Positions 34,301 to 42,289 of a DNA stretch of 63,209 bases are shown piece after piece; positions within the stretch are counted from its first letter, which is position 1, and each line of letters begins with the position of its first letter. Source of the DNA: Pseudomonadota bacterium (GTDB taxonomy: Bacteria > Myxococcota_A > Polyangia > Polyangiales > JAFGIB01); the NCBI GenBank assembly GCA_017881185.1, contig JADGRE010000005.1, positions 1-63,209 of the forward strand, given 5' to 3'. Under the pieces are notes generated by a model, which was given only the letters and a program-made list of their open reading frames with translations, did not search any database and had not been told where the DNA came from. A program made the translations under genes and the position numbers.

Positions 34301-37300
34301 CGACATTCAGGTGAAGAACAGCAGCTCCGCGGATCAGCGCGTGGAGCTCTTGCATCGGATGGCCGAGCTCCACGAGGTCGCGCTCGCGGACCTCGGCAGC
34401 GCGTTCAAGACCTTTGCTCGCGCGCTCGGGGAAGACCCGGGTAACTTGGCGACACGCGATCAACTCGACCGCATCGCGGCGAGCGCGGGTTCGTTCCAGG
34501 CGCTCGCCGAGGTGTACGAGGGCCTGGTGCAAGGCACGACCGACCCGGCGACTCTCGTGTCGCTCCACACCAAGGCTGCACAGATCCGCGAAGAACACGT
34601 CGCGGATACAACGGCCGCGATCGAGCACTACAAGCGTGTGCTCGAGATCGACGAAACGAACCTCGATGCGGCTACGGCGCTCGAGCGTTTGTATCAGGTT
34701 GCAGAGCGCTACGAAGAGCTCGCGCAGATCTTCCTGACGAAGGCCGCACTGCTCTCGGATCCGGAGGAACAGAAGGGCTATCTGTTCCGTGCGGGCGCTA
34801 TCTACGAAGAGGTGCTGGAGCAACCGCAGGCCGCGATCGAAGTGTACGGTCGCGTGCTGCAGATCGACGCCGAGGACGTCGGCGCGCTCGATAAGTTGAT
34901 CCGCCTGCATCTGCAGCTCAAGCAGTGGGAGAAGCTGCTCGCAGTGTACGGACAGAAGGCGGATGTCGTCGCCGACGCCGACGAGAAGAAGGGCTTGTAC
35001 ATACAGATCGGCGCCGTGTACGAGCGCGAGCTGGGTCAGCCGGAGAAGGCGATCGAGACCTACCAGCGCGTGCTGGAGCTCGACCCGGACGACGTGCAAG
35101 CGCTGTCGCGGCTCGATGCGCTGTACCAGACGGCGGGCAAGGCCGACGAGCTCTTGTCGGTGCTCGAGCGCGAAGCAGAGCTCGCGTCGGACCCGGCGCA
35201 AGCCATCGATCACCGCTATCGCATCGGCGAGCTGTACGAGCAGAAGCTGAACGACGCGTTCCGCGCGGTCGAAGTGTATCGCGAGATCCTGGACGTCATC
35301 CCGGATCACGCCCCCACTCTGGTGGCGCTGGAGCGCATGATCGACGCAGGTCGCGAGCCCATGGCCGCGGCGGCCGTGCTGGAGCCGATCTACCGGGCCG
35401 CGGTGGATTCTGCGCGCCTGGCGCGCGTGCTCGAAGTGCTGATCACGCACGAGGAAGATCCGATCCGCAAGGTCGAGCTCTTGCATCAAGTTGCGGAGAT
35501 CTACGAAGTGCACCTCGAACAGCCGCGTCAGGCGTTCGATGCTTTTGCACGCGCGTTCCCGATCGACTGCCAGAACGAGAGCACGATTGCAGCGCTGGAT
35601 CGCTTGGCCGAGCGCCTGGCGTGCTGGAACGACCTGGCTGCGCTGTACGACCGCGAGATTGCGCGGCTCCGCGAGGAGACACCGGACGCGGCAATCGCGC
35701 TGGCACTGCGTTTAGCGCAGGTCTTCGAGGTGCAGCTCGGTGACGTGCATTCTGCCGTCGCGCGTTACCGCATCGTGTTCGACACGGATCCGGCGCACGT
35801 GCAGGCCATCGAGGCCCTCGATCGCCTGTACGAGGGCACAGAGCAGTGGGCGCAGCTGGCCGAGATCTTGGAACGCAAGGTCGAGGTGGCGAGCAGTCCG
35901 GACGAGATTCTGGGCATTCACTACCGCCTCGGTCAGCTGCAACAGAACCGTCTGGGCAGTGTGGCGCGCGCAGTGGAGCGTTACCGCGAGATTCTTGCCG
36001 CAGCACCCGAGCACGAAGAGGCGCTGCGTGCGCTCGAGGGCTTGTTCGCGCAGGGCATCCTGACGGGGCCCATCGGGGAGATCCTCGAGCCGCTGTATCG
36101 CATGCAGGAGGCTTGGGACCGTCTGATCGGCGTGCACGAGGCCGAGCTGCGGCTTCAAGCCGATGTGCAGGAGCGTGTGTTGGCGATGCACCGCATCGCG
36201 GAGATCGCCGAAGAGCGTGCTGGCGACCAGATCAGTGCCTTCACCTGGATGCAGCGCGCGTTGATGGAGGACCCGGGCAACGAACAGTCGAGCTCGGAGG
36301 TGGAGCGGCTTGCACAGCTCGTCGACGGTTGGGCGATTCTCGCGAGCACCTACGCCGGCATTGCGGCTTCGACTGGGTCGCGCGTGTCGACCGGGATCCG
36401 CGTCGCGACGGGCAAGCGTCTGGCGCGCGTGTACGAAGACGAGCTCGGTGACCTTGCACGTGCCGAGGAGAGCTACCGCTACATCGTGGCGCTCGATGGG
36501 CGTGACGAAGACGTGCTGGTGGCGCTCGATCGCATCTACACCGACAACGGCGCCGGCGAGGCGCTCGCCGAGGTACTGAAGAAACGTGTTGCGGCGACGA
36601 GCGATGATCGCGAGAAGGTCGAGCTCTCGCACCGCCTGGGCAACGTGCTGTGGAACGAGTGCCGCCGCACGGACGAAGCGATCGCGGTGTACCGGCACTT
36701 GCTCGACAAGCTCGATGCGCAGCACGAGGACACGCTGCACGCACTGCAGAATGTCTACACGTGCATCCAGAGCTGGCCGCAGCTCTTCGAGATGTACGAG
36801 AAGGAGCTCGATGTCGTGGTCGGGGACTCGGCGCAGGCGGAGATTCTCGGGCGCATGGCGATGCTCGCGGCCACGCGGCTGGGCAACTACGAGCGCGCTG
36901 TGGAGCTCTTGCGCAAGGTGCTCGATCTCCTCGGGGAAGATCCCGAGGCGCTCAACACTTTGGGCAACATCTACGCGCTCCAGGAGAACTGGACGGATCT
37001 CGTCGACGTGCTCGAGCGCGAAGTCGCGGTGAGCGACGACGATCAGATGCGCATGAAGATCTACGGCGATCTCGGCCGCATCTGGTACGAGAAGCTGCAT
37101 CGTGATCGCAACGCGCTCGAGAGCTGGGAGCGCGTGCTCGATCTCGACTCGAGCAACACCGAGGCGCTGTTCGCGATTGCCTCGATTCACCGCGCCGCGG
37201 CTTCGTACAACGATCTCGTGGACACGCTGCATCGCGTGATCGACGTGGGCACGGCGACGCTGGCCGACACGGAGGTCGAGAACGTCTACATGGAGCTTGG

Positions 37301-40300
37301 TGCGCTGTACAACCAGCAGCTCAAGCAGCCGTCGGACGCGGTCGACTCCTACAACAAGGCGTTGGAAGTGAACATGCGCAACTTCGGCGCGCTCGACGCG
37401 CTCGAAGCCATCCACTCTGGGCAAGACCAGTGGGAGGAGTGCATCGAGGCCAAGCAGCGCCGCGTGCAGGCGCTGGATGACGCGCGCGAGAAGATCGCGG
37501 TGCTGCTCGACGTCGCGCGCATGTGGGACGAGAAGCTGAGCGAGCCTGACAAGGCAGTCGATCCGTTCAATCAGATTCTCGAGGTCGATCCGCTGCACAA
37601 CCTGGCGTTCGAACGCCTGGAAGCGCTTCACCGCGAGCACGCGCGCTTCGACGACTTGATCTCGTTGTACTTGTCGCGCGTGGAAGCGGCGTCCGAGCCG
37701 GCGATGCGTATCCAGCTGCTGCGCAGCGTGGCGCGCGTGTACGAGAAGGATCTGGACGACAAGGCGCAGGCGTTCGACGCCTTGCTCATCGCCTGGACGC
37801 AGGACTTCACCGACGAAGACAGCGCACGCGAAGTGGAGCGGCTGGCGGGGCTCACGCAGCGCTGGAACGAGCTGCTCACCACCGCCAATCAGTCGCTCAC
37901 CGAGGTGGGCGACAGTGACTTGCAGGTCAAGAACGCGATCTGTCTCAAGTGCGCGCGTTGGTACGGCAAGGAAGGCCACCCGGAGTACGCCATCCCGTAC
38001 CTGCAGCAGGTGCTGGCGAACGATCCCGTCAATCGCCCGGCGATGCGTCAGATGGCCGAGCTGTATCGGCAGACGCAGCAGTGGCAGATTTACTCGCAGG
38101 TGCTCGGCAAGCTCGTCGAGATGACGGAAGACCCGGCAGAGAAGGCCGAGGCGTACGTCAACATGGGTGAGCTGCAAGAGAACTTCAACCTGCCAGAGCA
38201 AGCGATCAAGCACTACCGCGAGGCACTCGAAGCGGTGCCGTCGCAGCTGGCTGCGATCAAGGCGCTCGACCGCATGTTCCGTGCGCGCGAGCAGTGGTTC
38301 GACCTGGTCGACATCCTGCGTCGCAAGGTGGACGCGGTCACCGACCCGGAGCAGGTGTTGGCGGCCAAGCTGGAGCTCGCCGAAGCCTACGAAGATCGCG
38401 TCGCCGACAAGAGCAAGGCCATCGAGCACTACCGTCGCGTGCTCGAAGACGACGTGCGCAATCTGCAAGCCCTCAAGGGCCTGGAGCGGCTCTACGCGCA
38501 GCAAGAGCTGTGGCAGGACCTGCTCGACGTGCTCGAGAAGCAGCTCGACATCGTGGTCAACGACCGCGATCAGGTGCAGCTGCTCATGCGCATCGCTGGC
38601 ATGTGGGAGGAAGAGTTCCTCAAGCCGGAGAAGGCTGCCGAGCGTTTGGAGCGCGCGGTCGACATCGACCCCACGCAAACCGAAGCGCTCACCAGCCTGG
38701 CGCGCATCTATCGTCAGCAGCGCAAGTGGGCCGAGCTGGTGACCGCCCTCGAGCGTCACATCGATGCGACGCCCGACAAGAGCGACAAGGCGGCGCTCTA
38801 CCAGCAGATCGGTGCGGTCTACCGCGACGAGCTGAACGACACCGACCGCGCGGTCGAGAATTTCCTGAACGTGACCTCGCTCGACCCCAAGAGCGCGGCG
38901 GCGCTGCGGGCGTTGTCGCAGCTCTACGAGAAGCGCGAAGAGCACAGTAGTGCGCTCGACGCCATGGAGAAGCTGGCCGAGGTCAGCGACGACGCCGCGG
39001 AGCGCGTGGCGTTGTACTTCCGCATGGGCAAGCTCCTCGACAAGGAGCTCGGGGATCGCGTCAGCGCGCTGGATCACTTTCAGAAGGCCATCGAGATCGA
39101 CGACAAGCATCTGCCGTCGCTCGACGCCACGCGCACGATCCACGTCGAGGAGAGCGACTTCAGCTCGGCCGCTCGAACGCTCGTGCGCATGTGCGAGGTC
39201 GAGGAAAACCCGCGGAGAAGTGCCGAGCTCCGGGTGGAGCTCGGTCGCATCTACGAGGACAAGCTCGAGGAGCACGAGCTTGCGATCGAGAGCTTCCAGG
39301 AAGCCTACAAGCTCGATCCCGACAATGCGGCAGCAGCGCTACCGCTGGTGGCGGAGTACACCGGGTCGGCGCGCTGGAAGGAAGCCGAGCCGCTGTTGCA
39401 GATGCTCGTGCGCACCTCGGGCAATCGCGAGGTCGAAGAGCAACACCGGCTGTGGTTCCTCTACGGTCAGTGTGCTGAGCAACTGGGCGACGACGAGACG
39501 GCGGTTAAGGCCTACGGCAAGGCCTTCGAGCTCGACGCGCACGACCTGCGCGCTTTGAACGGGCTTGCAGCTGCGCACTACCGCCGCAAGGAGTGGGACA
39601 ACGCGTTCAAGTTCTACCAGATGGTGCTCGTGCACCATCGCGACGAGCTCGGCTCGTCGGAGACGACCGAGACCTTCTATCGCTTGGGTGTCATCAAGCG
39701 CGAGCAGGGCGAGCGCAAGAAGGCGCTCAACATGTTCGACAAGGCGCTCGAGGAAGACGCGATCCACCGGCCCACGTTGGAAGCCTTGGTCTCGCTCTAC
39801 GCCGAGGACAAGGACTTCGAGCAGGTCATTCATTACAAGAAGCGCGTGCTCGACTGCTCGGACGATGCCGCCGAGCGCTTCCAGCTGATCGAAGAGATCG
39901 GTGATCTCTGGAACGACCAGCTCAAGAATCCGGCGAAGGCGATCGAGTCGTACGTGGAAGCTGCGGAGCTGCAGCCAAAGAACCACAAGATCCTGCACAA
40001 GTTGCTCGTGCTGTATCAGTCGACGGGTCAGTGGGAGCCGGCGATCGCCATCATCGAGCGCGTCTCGGAGCTCGATCCGCGCAACGAAGCCAAGTCGAAG
40101 TACGCGTACACCGTCGGTGTGATTCTGCGCGACGAGCTCAAAGACGCCGAGCGTGCGCTCGAGCGCTTCAACATGGCACTCGACCTCGATCCCGAGGGCA
40201 TGCTGAAGTCGTTCGAAGCCATCAACAAGCTGCTCACCCAGCAGAAAGACTGGAAGCAGCTGGAACGCGCGTTCCGCAAGATGTTGCACCGCGTGTCCGG

Positions 40301-41501
40301 CAAGGGCGACACGGCGCTGGAGTTCAACCTCTGGCACAACTTGGGCGTCATCTACCGCGACCGTCAGAAGAACGTGGAAGCGTCGGCCGAGGCGTTTGCC
40401 ATGGCCTCGCGCTTGCAGCCCGACAACATGCAGGAGCACCAGATCCTGGCCGAGGTGTACGGGGTGCTGCCCAACCGCATCAACGATGCGGTGGCGGAGC
40501 AGCAGGTCTTGCTGAAGAACGACCCGTTCCGCGTGGACTCGTACCGTGCGCTCTACAAGCTCTACTTCGACGCGCGGCAGTACGACAAAGCTTGGTGTGT
40601 GGCTGCGACGCTGGCGTTCTTGAAGAAGGCCGACGCGGAGCAACGACAGTTCCACGAGCAGTATCGTCCGGAAGGACCGATTCGCCCGCGTTCGCGCTTG
40701 AACAACGAGCGCTGGGTGAAAGACCTTCTGCACCCCGACGAGGACTTCCTCGCGGGCAAGGTGTTCGAGGCCATCACGCCTGCCGTGCTGCGCATCCGCG
40801 CGCAGCCCGACAAGAAGTGGCAGCTGAACAAGAAGGATCTGATCCCCGACGTGATGAACACGACGGTGTCGTTCGCGCGCACCTTCGGCTTCGTCACGCA
40901 GGTGCTGAGCTTGCCTCTGGTGCCGCGCTTGTTCGTGTGCCCCGATCGCCAGGGTGGCTTGGCCTTCGCGACCACGCTGCCGCCTGCTTCGGTGTGCGGT
41001 AGCGCGTTGCTCAGCGGTCAGAATCCGCTCGACGTGATCTTCATCGTCGCCAAGCACCTGAGCTACTACCGCGGCGAGCACTTCATCCGGACCATGTTCC
41101 AGACGAAGGACGAGCTGAAGTTGGTGCTGGTCGCTGCGATGCACGTCGCGGGCGTGGAGATCAGCGACCCGAACGTGGTGGAGTGGGCGCGTCAGATTCG
41201 CGCGCAGATGCAACCGGCAGATGTGGAGCTGCTCAACAGCATCACCAAGCGCTTCGTCGATGCGGGTGCCCGCACCGACGTGAAGAAATGGATGCAATCG
41301 GTGGAGCTCACGGCGTGCCGTGCGGGCTTCCTCCTGTGCAACGATCTCGACATCGCTGCACGCATGGTGCAAGCCGAGCCACCGATGGGTGCGGTCGACC
41401 TGACACCCAAAGAGAAGGTGCAGGAGCTGGTGCTGTTCAGCGTGTCGGAGCCGTACTTCCGGTTGCGCGAGGCGCTCGGTATCCAGATCCAAGTTGGCTA
41501 G
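31362..41501 (+). CDS. Giant cytoplasmic TPR protein (3379 aa), GltI/AgmK-like
   Basis: Single uninterrupted 10.1-kb ORF; no signal peptide; ~72-aa supra-repeats 'A.E.YR.VLE.DP..AL.AL..LY.....W..L..VL'; non-TPR C-terminal ~290 aa. Confidence 0.75.
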   Translation: MSDNDVSVSSQAEEEVQEAGAEQASASGEASPAPRELTDADRAKLAELSEAVEKFTAAKRWSDVIKAILQKADIVVDVAEKAALLSEAGRMYIERSSNQAEAIKCFQRVLDADRGNVEAIGHLKEMYEKRRDWERLVDVMRAECELLDASDQPMRRLEIAQMANEKLRKPNVCIDLWREVLAVDGDNAEALTALSGLYERAREWAPLAEVLDRQSQLAKDNAEVIALLQKLGNVYAEKLQDDNGALQAYRHLLELDPNDRRAQEQLKKRWVATGAWDELEEFYASTDKIDELIRTLERAADATTSELAERISLLFRIARIWQDKKGAADRAARSYEKVLALDANNQEAAEALSPIYEQAGDAKKLASVYEVRLKHLQEPEPRVVLLRETGLLYEEKLRNPQLAFDRFLEAFVLDPKQSVLREDLDRLAGKVNGWEKIFAAYGTAIEAATHPDDANDLRLFYGNALAGQGKTKEAIAQFRAVYEDRGDDQTAIAALEKLYRETSDFQALLGVLSRRSELESDVEVRKQLAYAIAQLWHEHLDNADQAIEAYKNIPVEFGEGETEAYRALDALYEQQERWDDLAQTLEHRIDMGPAGHEELAALKFRLAGVLHQHLKGKARAVELYREVLTLMPEHEGALAALESLLSDEELGGQAAAIAIELYESHANFAKLVPALEVLLKFTTEQERRIDLITKIGEVRADQLHDGAGAFAAYAIAFEEAPENPGIVARLLGLAKEQKRLGDMVRLLEARAQKLDDVALMRQLLIMAAELHDNELGDVDAAVAAYMKALERDEADEEILAALEALYRRTERWRDLLDVLRRRVTISSDPAAQEQLLAQMAFIHDEMLTEPEAAIRIYAEILTLDPTSQAALSALDGLYERKGMWSDLADNVGRQLSLAEDDQQQIALMLKLGLLRETRMNAPEAAIEIYREVLERDPANAPAIEALERLLALPEYQLQIAEILEPLYRDANQYQKLVGIHDIQVKNSSSADQRVELLHRMAELHEVALADLGSAFKTFARALGEDPGNLATRDQLDRIAASAGSFQALAEVYEGLVQGTTDPATLVSLHTKAAQIREEHVADTTAAIEHYKRVLEIDETNLDAATALERLYQVAERYEELAQIFLTKAALLSDPEEQKGYLFRAGAIYEEVLEQPQAAIEVYGRVLQIDAEDVGALDKLIRLHLQLKQWEKLLAVYGQKADVVADADEKKGLYIQIGAVYERELGQPEKAIETYQRVLELDPDDVQALSRLDALYQTAGKADELLSVLEREAELASDPAQAIDHRYRIGELYEQKLNDAFRAVEVYREILDVIPDHAPTLVALERMIDAGREPMAAAAVLEPIYRAAVDSARLARVLEVLITHEEDPIRKVELLHQVAEIYEVHLEQPRQAFDAFARAFPIDCQNESTIAALDRLAERLACWNDLAALYDREIARLREETPDAAIALALRLAQVFEVQLGDVHSAVARYRIVFDTDPAHVQAIEALDRLYEGTEQWAQLAEILERKVEVASSPDEILGIHYRLGQLQQNRLGSVARAVERYREILAAAPEHEEALRALEGLFAQGILTGPIGEILEPLYRMQEAWDRLIGVHEAELRLQADVQERVLAMHRIAEIAEERAGDQISAFTWMQRALMEDPGNEQSSSEVERLAQLVDGWAILASTYAGIAASTGSRVSTGIRVATGKRLARVYEDELGDLARAEESYRYIVALDGRDEDVLVALDRIYTDNGAGEALAEVLKKRVAATSDDREKVELSHRLGNVLWNECRRTDEAIAVYRHLLDKLDAQHEDTLHALQNVYTCIQSWPQLFEMYEKELDVVVGDSAQAEILGRMAMLAATRLGNYERAVELLRKVLDLLGEDPEALNTLGNIYALQENWTDLVDVLEREVAVSDDDQMRMKIYGDLGRIWYEKLHRDRNALESWERVLDLDSSNTEALFAIASIHRAAASYNDLVDTLHRVIDVGTATLADTEVENVYMELGALYNQQLKQPSDAVDSYNKALEVNMRNFGALDALEAIHSGQDQWEECIEAKQRRVQALDDAREKIAVLLDVARMWDEKLSEPDKAVDPFNQILEVDPLHNLAFERLEALHREHARFDDLISLYLSRVEAASEPAMRIQLLRSVARVYEKDLDDKAQAFDALLIAWTQDFTDEDSAREVERLAGLTQRWNELLTTANQSLTEVGDSDLQVKNAICLKCARWYGKEGHPEYAIPYLQQVLANDPVNRPAMRQMAELYRQTQQWQIYSQVLGKLVEMTEDPAEKAEAYVNMGELQENFNLPEQAIKHYREALEAVPSQLAAIKALDRMFRAREQWFDLVDILRRKVDAVTDPEQVLAAKLELAEAYEDRVADKSKAIEHYRRVLEDDVRNLQALKGLERLYAQQELWQDLLDVLEKQLDIVVNDRDQVQLLMRIAGMWEEEFLKPEKAAERLERAVDIDPTQTEALTSLARIYRQQRKWAELVTALERHIDATPDKSDKAALYQQIGAVYRDELNDTDRAVENFLNVTSLDPKSAAALRALSQLYEKREEHSSALDAMEKLAEVSDDAAERVALYFRMGKLLDKELGDRVSALDHFQKAIEIDDKHLPSLDATRTIHVEESDFSSAARTLVRMCEVEENPRRSAELRVELGRIYEDKLEEHELAIESFQEAYKLDPDNAAAALPLVAEYTGSARWKEAEPLLQMLVRTSGNREVEEQHRLWFLYGQCAEQLGDDETAVKAYGKAFELDAHDLRALNGLAAAHYRRKEWDNAFKFYQMVLVHHRDELGSSETTETFYRLGVIKREQGERKKALNMFDKALEEDAIHRPTLEALVSLYAEDKDFEQVIHYKKRVLDCSDDAAERFQLIEEIGDLWNDQLKNPAKAIESYVEAAELQPKNHKILHKLLVLYQSTGQWEPAIAIIERVSELDPRNEAKSKYAYTVGVILRDELKDAERALERFNMALDLDPEGMLKSFEAINKLLTQQKDWKQLERAFRKMLHRVSGKGDTALEFNLWHNLGVIYRDRQKNVEASAEAFAMASRLQPDNMQEHQILAEVYGVLPNRINDAVAEQQVLLKNDPFRVDSYRALYKLYFDARQYDKAWCVAATLAFLKKADAEQRQFHEQYRPEGPIRPRSRLNNERWVKDLLHPDEDFLAGKVFEAITPAVLRIRAQPDKKWQLNKKDLIPDVMNTTVSFARTFGFVTQVLSLPLVPRLFVCPDRQGGLAFATTLPPASVCGSALLSGQNPLDVIFIVAKHLSYYRGEHFIRTMFQTKDELKLVLVAAMHVAGVEISDPNVVEWARQIRAQMQPADVELLNSITKRFVDAGARTDVKKWMQSVELTACRAGFLLCNDLDIAARMVQAEPPMGAVDLTPKEKVQELVLFSVSEPYFRLREALGIQIQVG

Positions 41502-42289
41502 CGTGACAGGCGTGCGACGAGCGACGCGAGCCAGCGCCCACGCAGCAGCGTGACAGCGAGGGCCGTGAGCTGCCCATAGAGCAGCACGGCCGTGCTGTCA
41601 TCGTGGCCGTGCGCGTGGAGCAGTGCGCGCGGCAGCAGCAGGCCCGCGAGGCCGAGCGCGGCGCCAGCCGCGGACCACAGGGTGCTCTGCACGACGATGC
41701 GAAGCGAAGTGGCGTGCGCAGCGGCGCGCAGTGCGCTGCGCCAGTCGACGCGGAGCACGAGCTGGGTGCTGGCGACATCGTGTAGCGCGCAGGCATGCAG
41801 CCATGCACAGCCCAATGGCAGGCATGCAGCGAGCGCGGCAAGGTCGCGCAGGCGCTCGTCGTGAGTGAATGCGAGCGCGGTTTCGACGCCGATGCCGGTC
41901 GCGCAGATGGCCGCGATGCACGTGGCCGCGTACGCGATACAGAGCAGCGAGACCCGCAGCGCGCCGAGATAGTGCGTGGCCGCCACCGCGACGTGCTTGC
42001 GCAGCGGTGCACGCTGCACCATGGACGACAAGCAGGTCAGGCGCAGCAACGGCGCGAGTGCGAGCATCGCCACGCCAGCCACGAGGCCGCTGTCGCGCGC
42101 AGCGGAGGGCTGCAACACGGGCAGCATCACGAGCCAAGTGAGCAGGTCGACGCTCGGCGCGATCGAGGGCGCAGCGTGATGCGCGTGCGAGAGTTGGTAC
42201 GCCGGCACGAGCGCCAGCGTGAGTTTGGTCAGGTAGGTCAGCAGCAGCGCAGGCCCGGCCTGCGTGAAGCGAGCGTGTGCCGAGCTCAT
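41498..42289 (-). CDS. Polytopic membrane protein of unknown function
   Basis: Multiple hydrophobic stretches; start overlaps the stop of the minus-strand peptidase gene (ATGA), implying co-transcription. Confidence 0.6.
   Translation of the reverse strand: MSSAHARFTQAGPALLLTYLTKLTLALVPAYQLSHAHHAAPSIAPSVDLLTWLVMLPVLQPSAARDSGLVAGVAMLALAPLLRLTCLSSMVQRAPLRKHVAVAATHYLGALRVSLLCIAYAATCIAAICATGIGVETALAFTHDERLRDLAALAACLPLGCAWLHACALHDVASTQLVLRVDWRSALRAAAHATSLRIVVQSTLWSAAGAALGLAGLLLPRALLHAHGHDDSTAVLLYGQLTALAVTLLRGRWLASLVARLSR

Noticed and set aside
35712-39275. 1187-aa ORF antisense to the giant TPR gene (also 33384..35513 - and 39339..41492 -)
   Set aside because: Leucine/arginine/valine-rich translation with no recognisable family. 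It is a side effect of strong GC3 bias and repeated codons in the true gene on the other strand.
31362-41501. Repetitive DNA that might look like a repeat array/CRISPR
   Set aside because: Similarity is at protein level (degenerate TPR helices, ~216-bp period in frame), not identical direct repeats with spacers.
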